DNA from: an uncultured Bacteroidota bacterium
Lineage (GTDB): Bacteria; Bacteroidota; Bacteroidia; JADZBD01
DNA length: 64,000 nucleotides
Assembly (NCBI GenBank): GCA_937924855.1
Contig: CALEYQ010000058.1
Coordinates: 1 to 64,000, forward strand
Direction: 5' to 3'
Shown: positions 18,266 to 27,847 of the stretch, one piece after another
How the letters are laid out: each line of letters starts with the position of its first letter
Numbering within the stretch: the first letter of the stretch is position 1
Program-made: the position numbers and the translations under genes
The notes under the pieces: model-generated
What the model was told of the DNA's origin: nothing
Databases searched by the model: none
The model's input: the letters and a program-made list of their open reading frames with translations, nothing else

Positions 18266-18526
18266 ATGGCCAAACTGCGGTATACCAGAGATCAGATGGA
18301 AGAGCTTATCCTTCGCCAGTTGGATCATATGGAAGCTCTGGGGGATCAAAACCGCCTACTTAGAAAGCACAATGAATTACTGGAGAAAAAAGTCCAGAAG
18401 TTGAAGGAACAGCTATCGGGCAAGAAAAAGCCAAAGCATTATGTAACCACCTATCCCCGAAAGTCCGAAAAATGGGCTCCTATTACTCTTGCTGCAGATC
18501 AGCAGGTTAAAAAGGGCATCATTTAG
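18266..18526 (+). CDS. Small coiled-coil protein, unknown
   Basis: 86 residues from ATG 18266 (an upstream in-frame start exists but its extension lacks protein-like character). Residues 10-60 form a strong coiled coil (MEALGDQNRLLRKHNELL) ending in a basic patch (SGKKKPKHY). Nothing identifies a family; it might accompany a lost mobile element. The following 144 bases (18527-18670) hold no ORF that I can support. Confidence 0.45.
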   Translation: MAKLRYTRDQMEELILRQLDHMEALGDQNRLLRKHNELLEKKVQKLKEQLSGKKKPKHYVTTYPRKSEKWAPITLAADQQVKKGII

Positions 18527-18670
18527 CCCTATCTTATTACTATTACATCCACGCACAAGCCATTTTTGACATTCTGCTTATGCTTTGTACAGTAGTCCAG
18601 TTTGTCTGCTGTCGGAAGTGGACTGACCGTCCTTTTGTAAAGATTGTCGAGGTCAGAGAGTGTCGGCATT

Positions 18671-19129
18671 TTATTTTGATTTTTTCCGTATTTTATCAAG
18701 CAACTTATTTAGCTCAATTGCCTCTTTGGGAGTGAGGTGGCTAACAAGTTTTTCAAATACCTGAACTTCCTTATTCATTTTTTCCATGAGGTGATAGCCA
18801 ATGACATTTAATTTAACAATTACTTTTCTGCGATTAGATTGATCCCGCCTCCTGGCAATAAGGTTTTTTCCCGAAAGCCTTTCAATAATGCGTGTCATGT
18901 CAGAATTTTTATCCAGCATCCGTTCTTTAATGCTTGAAATCATTATGGGTTTAGGGTAGCTGGCAAATAAAATTTTAAGGACATTAAACTGCTGTGCCGT
19001 CAGGTTGTATTTTTTCAGAATTTGCTGGTAGTTGTCAAATAGCCAACTGTTAGTATAATAAATATTTACAAGGATTTTTTCGTATTCACTTTTGAAGTGA
19101 TGGTAATTAACCTCTTTTTCTAAACTCAT
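18671..19129 (-). CDS. MarR-family transcriptional regulator
   Basis: 152 residues with the winged helix pattern YNLTAQQFNVLKILF, SSIKERMLDKNSDMTRIIERL and wing RRRDQSNRRKVIVKL. MarR dimers repress nearby genes until a ligand or oxidant releases them. It is downstream of the HEAT-like gene on the same strand (52-base gap). A divergent efflux operon begins about 0.9 kb away but has its own TetR regulator, so the target is uncertain. Confidence 0.9.
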   Translation of the reverse strand: MSLEKEVNYHHFKSEYEKILVNIYYTNSWLFDNYQQILKKYNLTAQQFNVLKILFASYPKPIMISSIKERMLDKNSDMTRIIERLSGKNLIARRRDQSNRRKVIVKLNVIGYHLMEKMNKEVQVFEKLVSHLTPKEAIELNKLLDKIRKKSK

Positions 19130-19181
19130 ACATATTTTTTTGACAAATTTAGGTTAATTGGTTATTCCCAAGTAAGGTTGC

Positions 19182-19826
19182 TTAATTTTCCCCAGTTATT
19201 CTGAGTAAAATATAAGATAGCATCCTGTCAACCTCTTTTTGATCTGATATATTCAGGTCATTTTTTCGCCTTATTAATATCTCTTGAAAGCATTCAAAAT
19301 TGTTTTTATCTATAACTGGAAGTATTTTCTCTGCACAGGCAATAAACACTTCTGAAGGAGAAATTTCAAGTATCATTCTTAAAGCATCGCAAATTTCTTT
19401 ATAATAATCGGGAGAAATCTTAGCAAGCACTACCATAAGCGCAAGGAAACTATCTCTTACATCATCATCGCCTTTCAAAATAACATCTGAAATTACATCC
19501 AACTTCCTGAATATTTTTTTGTGCCTGGCAGGAGCAAGCGCAATCAGGATTCTTAGGGAGTTATTATAAAGTATCTCCTTTTCTCCAACACATATTTCAA
19601 TAAATGAATCAATTCTCTTTTCCAGTAAAGAAGGATTGATTTGACTTACCTCATATAGAATGCGGGAAGCAATTAAACACGCATTTTCATTTTCCTCTTC
19701 ATCAAGTGCCGAACTTAATATTTTAATATCGGTAAATCTTTTTTCCTCCACCAGCGCAGCAGCACACTTTTTACTAAAAGCAGTATCGTGAGTTAAGTCG
19801 GACAATAATTGATTAAACCAGAACAT
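19182..19826 (-). CDS. HEAT-repeat-like helical protein, unknown
   Basis: 214 residues, almost all predicted amphipathic helices in pairs (NACLIASRILYEVSQINPSL, NSLRILIALAPARHKKIF, SFLALMVVLAKISPDYY), consistent with four to five HEAT/ARM-type repeats. No catalytic motif or signal peptide. Probably a cytoplasmic protein-interaction scaffold. A TAAATTTG box on the minus strand (19848-19855) just upstream is a plausible promoter. Confidence 0.65.
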   Translation of the reverse strand: MFWFNQLLSDLTHDTAFSKKCAAALVEEKRFTDIKILSSALDEEENENACLIASRILYEVSQINPSLLEKRIDSFIEICVGEKEILYNNSLRILIALAPARHKKIFRKLDVISDVILKGDDDVRDSFLALMVVLAKISPDYYKEICDALRMILEISPSEVFIACAEKILPVIDKNNFECFQEILIRRKNDLNISDQKEVDRMLSYILLRITGEN

Positions 19827-19881
19827 CTATATCCTTTTTAGGAGAAGCAAATTTATAATTAATTCAACATATTTGTCTAAC

Positions 19882-19911
19882 CATTATTCGTTTAAACAAT
19901 CATTACTCGTT
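19882..19911. repeat. Short direct repeat in divergent intergenic region
   Basis: CATTATTCGTT (19882-19892) and CATTACTCGTT (19901-19911) repeat with a 19-base offset in the AT-rich 246-base gap between the HEAT-like and TetR genes. Candidate binding site for a regulator. The rest of the gap shows only the promoter-like boxes listed separately. Confidence 0.35.
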
Positions 19912-20015
19912 AATTTAAATAAGCTATCCTAAATAAGCATATCCATTTGATATTCATTCATATAGAAATATAAAATGATACTTTTTTATCTTCTCACGCG
20001 AAAATAAATTTAACA

Positions 20016-20052
20016 GGAAACTATAAAACATAAAAAAGTTTCCTTAGTTTTG
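20016..20052 (+). promoter_or_regulatory. TetR-gene promoter with overlapping inverted-repeat operator
   Basis: GGAAACT (20016-20022) and AGTTTCC (20037-20043) are exact inverted arms with a 14-base spacer, ending one base before a perfect Bacteroidota -7 box TAGTTTTG (20045-20052). The GTG start of the TetR gene is at 20073. Layout predicts autorepression of the efflux operon. Confidence 0.6.
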
Positions 20053-20072
20053 CCGACCATTTTTGATTAACA

Positions 20073-20687
20073 GTGGAAACAAGAGATAGAATACTTGAGG
20101 GAGCCAGAGAATTATTCTTCAGCTATGGAATACGGAGTGTTTCTATGGACGACATTGCACGCCACCTGGGGATCTCTAAGAAAACCGTATATCAAAATTT
20201 CAAGGATAAAGACGAGATTGTCAATACGCTATTGGCAACAAGCCTTAAAATTAACGATGAGCGTTTAAAACAATTAGAGAGGGATTCAAAGGATGCCGTT
20301 CAGGAGATCATTCTCATTATGAAACATATTTCTGAAATGTTCTCCCGGATTAATCCCAATCTCTTTTACGATATGCAGAAATATTATCCTGAAGCATGGA
20401 AACGGTTTCAGGAATTCAAGCAACAGTCAATGATTAAAATGGTGGAGACGAATCTTAAACAAGGCATTCAGGAAAAATATTTCAGGAATGACATAGATGT
20501 GAAGATACTTGCAAAAATGCGTATTGAGCAGGTGGAAATAGCAATGAACCCGATGACATTCCCGCCCGATAAATTTAATATTACGGAGGTTCAGCTTACC
20601 ATGCTCGATCACTTTCTTCATGGCATAACAACCCTTAAAGGTCATAAACTCTTAAACAAGTACAAAAATATTAATGAAGATGAATAA
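20073..20687 (+). CDS. TetR/AcrR-family repressor of the adjacent RND efflux operon
   Basis: 204 residues from GTG. The N-terminal TetR helix-turn-helix is clear (ILEGARELFFSYGIRSVSMDD, HLGISKKTVYQNFKDKDEIV); the C-terminal half is a helical ligand/dimer domain. The tolC gene start overlaps or abuts its 3' end, so it is the first gene of the efflux operon and probably controls it through the inverted repeat at 20016-20043. Confidence 0.9.
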   Translation: METRDRILEGARELFFSYGIRSVSMDDIARHLGISKKTVYQNFKDKDEIVNTLLATSLKINDERLKQLERDSKDAVQEIILIMKHISEMFSRINPNLFYDMQKYYPEAWKRFQEFKQQSMIKMVETNLKQGIQEKYFRNDIDVKILAKMRIEQVEIAMNPMTFPPDKFNITEVQLTMLDHFLHGITTLKGHKLLNKYKNINEDE

Positions 20688-20703
20688 GAACCATAAAAAA
20701 AAT

Positions 20704-22062
20704 ATGAACAGATTAAAAACACTATTCTTTTCTGCTTTATTCGGGGTGAACATATTTGTAACAGCTCAAACATCTACAACCGGACAAATCCAATCTTTTT
20801 CCTTGAAAGAAGCCATTGATTATGCTTTACTGCATAATGCGCTTAATGTGAATGCCGGGATTGATGTGCAAATGTCCGTTGCAAAGAAAAATGAAATCAG
20901 GGGGCTTGGTTTTCCGCAAATCAGCGGCAGTTTCGACTTGAAGGACTACGAAAAATTGCCTACCCAGCTTTTACCGGGTGAAGTTTTCGGTGGGCCTCCC
21001 GGTTCGTTTATCCCGGTACAGTTCGGAACAAAATATAATGCAACCGGTGGAATCCAAGCCACACTCGGAATATTCAACAGCGATTATATAGTTGCGCTAC
21101 AGTCCTCAAAAACATTTCTTGAACTATCCGAAAAAAATGCCCAGCGCACCAAAATTGAAACCGTTGTTGCAGTATCAAAAGCCTATTATGCCGTTCTGAT
21201 TAACCGGCAGCGGATGCAATTGCTGGAAGCCAACATACTACGGTTACAAAAATTGCTTGACGACACCAAAGCGTTGAATCAAAACGGCTTTGTGGAAAAA
21301 ACAGATGTTGACCGTGTGGAAGTATCCTATAACAATCTGATTTCAGAAAAAGAAAAAGTAGCGCGGCTTATTACTGTAACAGAGTACTTGCTGAAATTTC
21401 AGATGGGACTTGATATTCAAACCCCTATACTGCTTAACGATACTATGAATTTTAGTGAAATTCCACAGATGCCCGATACATCTGTGGCAGAGAAATTTGA
21501 ATTTAAAAACCGCATTGAATATTCACTCCTTTTGAACCAACGAAAATTGAATGAATTGGATTTGAAAAGAAACAGAATGGGTTATTTGCCGACCGTTTTT
21601 CTTTACAGCAGCCTCAGTGCACAAGCACAGCGAAACGAGTTTGATATTTTTAATACGAGCAAGAAGTGGTATCCGATAGGGATAATCGGGTTCACTATGA
21701 ATGTTCCAATATTTGACGGGCTTCAAAAAAATTATCGCATTCAACAGTCAAAACTTTCTCTGATGAAAACTCAGAATCTTATCTCCTATACGGAAAACGC
21801 CATTAAACTGGAGATAAGCTCTACGCTTACCGTTTACCAAAACGCGATTCAATCATTGACAACACAAAAGAAAAATATGCAACTCGCAGAAGGGGTTTAT
21901 GATGCCGCTAAAAAGAAATATGATGCGGGCGTGGGTTCAAACCTTGAAGTAATGAATGCGGAAACATCATTAAAAGAATCGCAGACCAATTATTATAATG
22001 CGTTGTATGAATACTATGTGGCAAAGGTGGACCTGGATAAAGCAACAGGATTAATCAAATAA
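20704..22062 (+). CDS. TolC-family outer-membrane efflux protein
   Basis: About 452 residues from ATG 20704, chosen for its signal peptide (FFSALFGVNIFVTAQ) and A-rich leader; in-frame ATGs at 20674 and 20680 would overlap the TetR gene. Two tandem TolC-type halves: long coiled-coil helices (ETVVAVSKAYYAVLINRQRMQLLEA, YDAGVGSNLEVMNAETSLKES shortened here) and porin strands. It forms the outer-membrane duct of the tripartite pump encoded with the next two genes. Confidence 0.9.
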   Translation: MNRLKTLFFSALFGVNIFVTAQTSTTGQIQSFSLKEAIDYALLHNALNVNAGIDVQMSVAKKNEIRGLGFPQISGSFDLKDYEKLPTQLLPGEVFGGPPGSFIPVQFGTKYNATGGIQATLGIFNSDYIVALQSSKTFLELSEKNAQRTKIETVVAVSKAYYAVLINRQRMQLLEANILRLQKLLDDTKALNQNGFVEKTDVDRVEVSYNNLISEKEKVARLITVTEYLLKFQMGLDIQTPILLNDTMNFSEIPQMPDTSVAEKFEFKNRIEYSLLLNQRKLNELDLKRNRMGYLPTVFLYSSLSAQAQRNEFDIFNTSKKWYPIGIIGFTMNVPIFDGLQKNYRIQQSKLSLMKTQNLISYTENAIKLEISSTLTVYQNAIQSLTTQKKNMQLAEGVYDAAKKKYDAGVGSNLEVMNAETSLKESQTNYYNALYEYYVAKVDLDKATGLIK

Positions 22063-22097
22063 ATTTAATTATGAATATAAAACACAACCATACCCTT

Positions 22098-23201
22098 ATG
22101 AAAAAACTGATTCTTTCAATCGCGGCTATAAGCATACTTGCTTCTTGCGGAAATGGCGATAAGCAAGCTCAAATTGATAAACTGAAAAAGCAACGCTCCG
22201 AGATAGATGCCCAAATTAAAATTCTTGAGTCAGAATTATCGGGCAGCAATAAAGAAAGTATGAAAACAAAAAGCGTATTAATAAGTACGCTCGATTATCA
22301 GCCGTTTCAGCATTATATTGAGGTGCAGGGAAAAATAGATGGAGACGAAAATGTGGTCGTTAGCGCGAAGATGGGTGGCGCGGTGAGTAAAATCATGGTA
22401 AAAGTGGGTGATAATGTAACGATGGGGCAGGTTCTTGCCGAGTTAGACAATCAGGTGATTTTGCAGGGAATGGAAGAAGTAAAAACAGCGCTGAATTTTG
22501 CCAGCACGATGTACGATAAACAAAAAAGTTTATGGGAACAGAAAATCGGGACCGAAGTGCAATACCTGTCGGCAAAAAGCAACAAGGAAAGTTTGGAGAA
22601 GAAACTTGCAACATTACAGGAGCAATTGGAAATGATGCAATTAAAATCACCCATAAACGGAACCGTTGACGGAATTGACATTAAAATAGGTCAAACCATC
22701 ATGCCCGGTATGCCTGCTATTCGCGTAGTGAATTTCTCCAACCTGAAAGTGAAAGCCGAAGTGGCTGAATCATATTCCTCTAAGGTAAAAAAAGGCAATG
22801 AAGTGCTTATCTATTTCCCCGATATGAAAAAGGAGGTGCGCTCGGTGATCGGATATTCCACAAAAATGATTAACAATACTACGCGCACATTCATGGTAGA
22901 AAGCCCTTTGGAAAATGATTCGGAATATCAACTCAACATGATAGCGGTATTAAAAATTGTTGATTACAAACAGGATTCAAGCATTGTTGTTCCATTAAAC
23001 CTTATTCAGAATACGGACGGAAGCGATTATGTGTATGTTGCAGTAAGCGAAGGAGGAAAAACAATCGCAAAAAAGAGAACAATTTCCGCAGGCCAGTTTT
23101 ACAACGGAATGGTAGAAATCAAGAGCGGCTTAAAAAAAGGGGATAAACTTATTGTTACAGGATTTCAGGATTTGAACGATGGCGCTTTAATAAAATTCTA
23201 A
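22098..23201 (+). CDS. RND efflux periplasmic adaptor (membrane-fusion) lipoprotein
   Basis: 367 residues from ATG 22098, giving a lipoprotein signal with LASC; an alternative ATG lies at 22071. Layout: short coiled coil (KLKKQRSEIDAQIKILESEL), lipoyl half VVVSAKMGGAVSKIMVKVGD, helical hairpin, second lipoyl half (MQLKSPINGTVDGI), beta barrel and membrane-proximal domain. It links the inner-membrane RND pump to TolC. Confidence 0.9.
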   Translation: MKKLILSIAAISILASCGNGDKQAQIDKLKKQRSEIDAQIKILESELSGSNKESMKTKSVLISTLDYQPFQHYIEVQGKIDGDENVVVSAKMGGAVSKIMVKVGDNVTMGQVLAELDNQVILQGMEEVKTALNFASTMYDKQKSLWEQKIGTEVQYLSAKSNKESLEKKLATLQEQLEMMQLKSPINGTVDGIDIKIGQTIMPGMPAIRVVNFSNLKVKAEVAESYSSKVKKGNEVLIYFPDMKKEVRSVIGYSTKMINNTTRTFMVESPLENDSEYQLNMIAVLKIVDYKQDSSIVVPLNLIQNTDGSDYVYVAVSEGGKTIAKKRTISAGQFYNGMVEIKSGLKKGDKLIVTGFQDLNDGALIKF

Positions 23202-23235
23202 TTCAGGAAAAACATTAAATATATAAGACAATATT

Positions 23236-26200
23236 ATGATAGAGAAGTTCAAAGAATTCAAACCATCAAGCTGGGCGATAAACAATAAAAGCAGCATTTA
23301 CGTTATCACCATTTTTATCACTATAGCAGGGCTTATGTCCTACAATAGTTTGCCTAAGGAGCAGTTTCCTGACATCGTAATACCAACAATTTATGTCAGC
23401 ACACCCTATCCAGGAACTTCTCCGAAGGATATTGAAAATCTTGTTACAAAACAGATTGAAAAGCAGGTGAAATCCATATCGGGCGTAAAAAAAATAACCA
23501 GTAATTCCATACAGGATTTTTCCAATATCATTGTGGAATTCAATACCAATGTGGATGTGCCCGTTGCTAAACAAAAAGTGAAGGATGCGGTTGACAAAGC
23601 AAAGAAAGACCTGCCCACCGATTTGCCAGCCGACCCCAATGTGATGGAAGTTGAATTCTCCGAATTTCCGATATTGTTTGTAAATATTTCCGGTGACTAT
23701 GACCTCGCGCAACTTAAAAAATATGCTGATGAACTTCAGGATAAAATAGAAGCGTTAAAGGAAATCACCCGTGTTGATATTGTTGGCGCTCTTGACCGTG
23801 AGATACAGATTAATGTGGATATGCACAAGATGAATGCCGTGAAACTTACTATGGGAGATATAGAAAGGGCTGTTTCATTTGAAAACAAAACTGTATCGGG
23901 AGGGTATGTTACCATGAACGAAATGAACCGCACCATCAGCATCAGCGGGGAATTAAGGGATATTGAAACTCTGAAAAACATGGTGGTCAATTCCATGTCA
24001 GGCGCACCGGTTTACCTAAAAGATGTTGCTGAAATAAAAGATAGTTACAAAGAGCAGGAAAGTTACGGACGGCTGGATAAAAAAAATGTAATTACCCTCA
24101 ATGTAATCAAAAGGGGCGGAGAAAATCTTATCAATTCTTCTGATAAGATTAAGGACATTATTGAACAGATGAAAAAAGTGTCCTTTCCCGAAGGGTTGAA
24201 TGTGAGCGTTTCAGGAGACCTGTCGGATAGAACAAGAATTACGCTTCATGACCTCATCAATACGATTATCATAGGTTTCATACTTGTTACCATTATCCTT
24301 ATGTTTTTTATGGGAGCAACCAATGCCATGTTTGTCGGGTTGTCCGTTCCGCTTTCTATGTTCATCGCCTTCCTTATTCTTCCGGGAATCGGATTTACAC
24401 TCAATATGATTGTGCTTTTCGGATTCCTTCTCGGCTTGGGTATAGTAGTGGACGATGCTATTGTTGTAATTGAAAACACACACAGGATTTATCAGCAGGG
24501 CAAATTGGATATTAAGAGTGCCGCTAAAAAAGCTGTAGGCGAAGTGTTTCTTCCTGTCTTATCGGGAACTGCCACCACCCTCGCTCCCTTTTTTCCGCTT
24601 GCGTTTTGGGGCGGCACTATCGGCAAGTTCATGCACTTCCTGCCTATCACGCTTATTATTACACTCACTGCTTCTCTTGTTGTAGCCTATATAATAAATC
24701 CTGTTTTTGCAGTTGACTTTATGAAAAAAGATGAAGAAAATGCCGCTGCTGTAAATCGCAGGTCAATCTTTATCAGAACCATTCCCTTCCTGGCTATTTC
24801 CCTTATATTTTACCTGTTTGGTTCATTTGGCATTGGAAATTTTATTGTGTTGATGCTGATTCTATATCTCGTTTATCATTTATTCCTTAACAAAGTAATT
24901 TTCAGGTTTCAGGAACATACATGGCCCTCCGTTCAAAACTTCTATGCCAAATTTTTGAACTGGGCATTGAACAAGCCGAGAACAATTGTATTTGGAACTA
25001 TCGGCTTGCTCGTACTAGCTGTTTTTCTCACCGTAATCAGAAATCCGAAGGTTGTTTTTTTCCCTAAAGCAGATCCAAACTTTGTGTATGTCTACTTAAC
25101 GCTTCCTGTGGGTACTAATCAGGCGCATACCGATTCGGTTGCAAAAATTGTGGAGAAAAGAGTATATGCTGTTATCGGTGAAAACAACCCGCTGGTAAAA
25201 TCGGTAATCACTAATGTAACCATTGGCGCATCGGAATCAAGGGATGACAGAGGCGCATATACTAATAAAGCCAAAGTGGGAGTTGAATTTGTTCAGTTTG
25301 CAGAACGGCATGGAGAGTCCACTCTGGAATACCTTAACAAAATACGCGATGCAGTAAAAGATTTTCCCGGTGTTGAAATATCGGTTGACCAGGAGCAGTT
25401 CGGGCCACCCGTGAGTAAGCCCATAAATATTGAAATAAGCGGTGAAAAATTTGAAGACCTGATCTATGTCTCACAATTGGCAAAAAAGTATCTTGATTCA
25501 TTGCAGATTCCGGGTGTTGAAGAATTAAAATCCGACCTGCAAACCAATAAGCCGGAAATAGCATTTGTGCTGGACAGAGAACGCGCCAACCGCGAAGGTA
25601 TCTCAACAGGGCAAATAGGGATGGAAATACGAAGCGCGGTATTCGGGAAAGAGATTTCGAGATACAAAGATGAAAATGACGATTATCCTATTCAACTCCG
25701 GTATCTTGAAGAACAAAGAAAAAACATTGAAGTGCTGAAAGACCTTAAAATCACCTATCGCGATATGAACATGGGTGGCGCAATCCGCCAAGTACCTCTT
25801 TCGGCTTTTGCCGATGTAAAATATACCAATACTTATGGGGGCATAAAACGAAAAAATCAGAAGCGCGTGGTAACGCTTACTTCAAATGTACTAAGCGGTT
25901 ATAATCCGAACAATGTAGTTTCAGGTATCCAGTCAGCATTGGTGGGATTAAATGTGCCTGAAGGAGTGGAAATAAACATGACAGGCGAGCGGGAGGAACA
26001 GGTGGAAGCTGCCACCTTCCTTAGAAATTCACTCCTTATTTCTATCGGTATTATTCTGCTTATCCTGATTACACAATTCAACTCTATCAGCAAAACACTT
26101 ATCATCCTGAGCGAAATTATTTTCAGCATTATCGGTGTGCTTCTCGGTTTAGCCATCTTCCGTATGGATTTGACTATTGTAATGACTGGAATTGGTATAG

Positions 26201-26640
26201 TGGCTCTTGCAGGGATTGTGGTTCGGAACGGAATTTTGCTGGTTGAATTTACGGATATGCTCATGGAAGAAGGCAAACCCGTTAGAGAAGCCATTATTGA
26301 GGCAGGAAGAATCAGGATGACCCCGGTTCTTTTAACCGCAACCGCTACTGTTCTTGGGATGATACCGCTTGCCATCGGCTTCAATATTGATTTTGTAACC
26401 ATGTTCACCGAACTCAATCCTAAAATTCATTTCGGGGGAGACAGCGTAGCTTTTTGGGGACCGCTATCGTGGACAATCATTTTTGGCCTGTTGTTCGCTA
26501 CTTTCATCACACTCATAATTGTTCCTGTACTTTATTTAATGGCGGCTAAAACTAAAGAGCGCGTGAAAAAAGTGAGGGTTAAAATTTCCGATGCAGGCAA
26601 ACGCTTCAGCCCGAAATCAGTGGAAAGCAACGGAAACTGA
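23236..26640 (+). CDS. RND-family efflux permease (AcrB/CusA-like superfamily)
   Basis: 1134 residues, longer than AcrB by about 80. Twelve membrane segments in the usual 1+5 / 1+5 plan with two large periplasmic loops (YVSTPYPGTSPKDIENLVT porter motif). TM4 contains GIVVDDAIVVIEN (the proton-relay aspartates), and TM10 has GIVVRNGILLVEF. Drives proton-coupled export of drugs, lipophilic compounds or metals; substrate cannot be told. An insertion around residues 495-545 adds extra hydrophobic segments between the halves. Confidence 0.93.
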   Translation: MIEKFKEFKPSSWAINNKSSIYVITIFITIAGLMSYNSLPKEQFPDIVIPTIYVSTPYPGTSPKDIENLVTKQIEKQVKSISGVKKITSNSIQDFSNIIVEFNTNVDVPVAKQKVKDAVDKAKKDLPTDLPADPNVMEVEFSEFPILFVNISGDYDLAQLKKYADELQDKIEALKEITRVDIVGALDREIQINVDMHKMNAVKLTMGDIERAVSFENKTVSGGYVTMNEMNRTISISGELRDIETLKNMVVNSMSGAPVYLKDVAEIKDSYKEQESYGRLDKKNVITLNVIKRGGENLINSSDKIKDIIEQMKKVSFPEGLNVSVSGDLSDRTRITLHDLINTIIIGFILVTIILMFFMGATNAMFVGLSVPLSMFIAFLILPGIGFTLNMIVLFGFLLGLGIVVDDAIVVIENTHRIYQQGKLDIKSAAKKAVGEVFLPVLSGTATTLAPFFPLAFWGGTIGKFMHFLPITLIITLTASLVVAYIINPVFAVDFMKKDEENAAAVNRRSIFIRTIPFLAISLIFYLFGSFGIGNFIVLMLILYLVYHLFLNKVIFRFQEHTWPSVQNFYAKFLNWALNKPRTIVFGTIGLLVLAVFLTVIRNPKVVFFPKADPNFVYVYLTLPVGTNQAHTDSVAKIVEKRVYAVIGENNPLVKSVITNVTIGASESRDDRGAYTNKAKVGVEFVQFAERHGESTLEYLNKIRDAVKDFPGVEISVDQEQFGPPVSKPINIEISGEKFEDLIYVSQLAKKYLDSLQIPGVEELKSDLQTNKPEIAFVLDRERANREGISTGQIGMEIRSAVFGKEISRYKDENDDYPIQLRYLEEQRKNIEVLKDLKITYRDMNMGGAIRQVPLSAFADVKYTNTYGGIKRKNQKRVVTLTSNVLSGYNPNNVVSGIQSALVGLNVPEGVEINMTGEREEQVEAATFLRNSLLISIGIILLILITQFNSISKTLIILSEIIFSIIGVLLGLAIFRMDLTIVMTGIGIVALAGIVVRNGILLVEFTDMLMEEGKPVREAIIEAGRIRMTPVLLTATATVLGMIPLAIGFNIDFVTMFTELNPKIHFGGDSVAFWGPLSWTIIFGLLFATFITLIIVPVLYLMAAKTKERVKKVRVKISDAGKRFSPKSVESNGN

Positions 26641-26643
26641 AAA

Positions 26644-26955
26644 ATGAAGTTGTTTCTCAATAATCTGAAAACAAAATGGAAGATTAACAGCAATTGGCAG
26701 TTGTTGTTAATCTTTCTTGTTTTCTCACTTGCAGGATTCTCTGTGGTTAAATTCCGCAGACTGTTTTTTATGCTTGTAGGGATAGAAGACGATACCGCTT
26801 TATGGATAAAAACAATTACCTATATGCTGTTCATCTTTCCTGCTTACCAGTTATTGCTACTGCTTTATGGATTCCTGTTAGGGCAGTTTTCTTTCTTTTG
26901 GGAGAAAGAAAAGAAACTTTTCAAATCAATAAGCAGTCGATTTAAAAAAAGATAG
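26644..26955 (+). CDS. Small two-helix membrane protein (DUF6787-like)
   Basis: 103 residues with two hydrophobic segments (WQLLLIFLVFSLAGFSVV; TYMLFIFPAYQLLLLLYGFLLG) and a basic tail. It resembles, from memory, small DUF6787-type proteins common in Bacteroidota. It starts three bases after the RND permease stop, so it is co-transcribed and could be an accessory of the pump, but there is no direct evidence. Confidence 0.65.
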   Translation: MKLFLNNLKTKWKINSNWQLLLIFLVFSLAGFSVVKFRRLFFMLVGIEDDTALWIKTITYMLFIFPAYQLLLLLYGFLLGQFSFFWEKEKKLFKSISSRFKKR

Positions 26956-27010
26956 TAGAAAATAACTATTAGGAAAAATCTTCACTCTATTGAAACAGGG
27001 TTAAAAACAC

Positions 27011-27778
27011 ATGAATGAAAAGATTAAAATAGCATGCGTATCGTACCTCAATGCAAAGCCATTCATATACGGACTTAAAAAATCTTCTTTGATTCATGCC
27101 ATTGACCTTACTCTTGACAATCCCGCCCGCTGTGCTGAGAAATTTCTTTCAGGAGAGGTTGACCTTGCCTTGATTCCGGTTGGAGAGTTTCCTCTCTTGA
27201 AAAGAAAAATCATAGTATCAGATTATTGCATAAGTGCAGAAAAAAGAGTTGCTTCTGTCATGCTGTTCAGCAATGTGCCAATCCAGGAGGTAAAAAGGAT
27301 ATATCTCGACTATCAATCCAAAACATCTGTTCTCCTTGTTAAATTTTTGGCAAAACACCACTGGTGCATCTCTCCTGAATGGATCGATGCCAGAGAGGGA
27401 TATGAGAAGGAAATACAAAATGATACTGCCGGATTAATTATTGGCGACAGGGCACTTCTGTTATCCGACAAATTCTCTTGCAAATATGATTTGGTAACCG
27501 AATGGAACAAAGTCACACACTTTCCATTTACATTCGCCTGCTGGGTAGCAAACAAGAAACTTCCCGCTCAATTTCTGAACGATTTCAATTCAGCCCTTTG
27601 TAACGGAGTAAATCAGATTGAGAAAATGATTGGAGAAATAAAAAAGGAAAAATCTTATGAAAAAATTGACCTGCATGATTATTTTACCAATTGCATCAAA
27701 TATAATTTTGATGAGGAGAAAAAGGACGGAGTGCGGGTTTTTCTTGCCTTTGCAGGATTTGGAACCGGCCACTTATAA
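27011..27778 (+). CDS. mqnA: Chorismate dehydratase MqnA (futalosine menaquinone pathway)
   Basis: 255 residues, periplasmic-binding-protein-like fold: opening IKIACVSYLNAKPFIYGL, EVDLALIPVGEF and TAGLIIGDRAL are family signatures. MqnA converts chorismate to 3-enolpyruvyl-benzoate, the first step of the futalosine route. No other mqn gene is in the window. It follows the efflux operon by 55 bases and might be read through from it. Confidence 0.88.
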   Translation: MNEKIKIACVSYLNAKPFIYGLKKSSLIHAIDLTLDNPARCAEKFLSGEVDLALIPVGEFPLLKRKIIVSDYCISAEKRVASVMLFSNVPIQEVKRIYLDYQSKTSVLLVKFLAKHHWCISPEWIDAREGYEKEIQNDTAGLIIGDRALLLSDKFSCKYDLVTEWNKVTHFPFTFACWVANKKLPAQFLNDFNSALCNGVNQIEKMIGEIKKEKSYEKIDLHDYFTNCIKYNFDEEKKDGVRVFLAFAGFGTGHL

Positions 27779-27825
27779 CTTACAATACTCATAACAAAGA
27801 ACTATAAAAATACCCTCGTATTTCA

Positions 27826-27833
27826 TATCTTTG
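27826..27833 (+). promoter_or_regulatory. Promoter -7 box for the ArsR gene
   Basis: TATCTTTG matches TAnnTTTG exactly, 15 bases before the ATG at 27848. No convincing -33 TTTG is seen. Confidence 0.5.
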
Positions 27834-27847
27834 CAAAAAATAACCTG

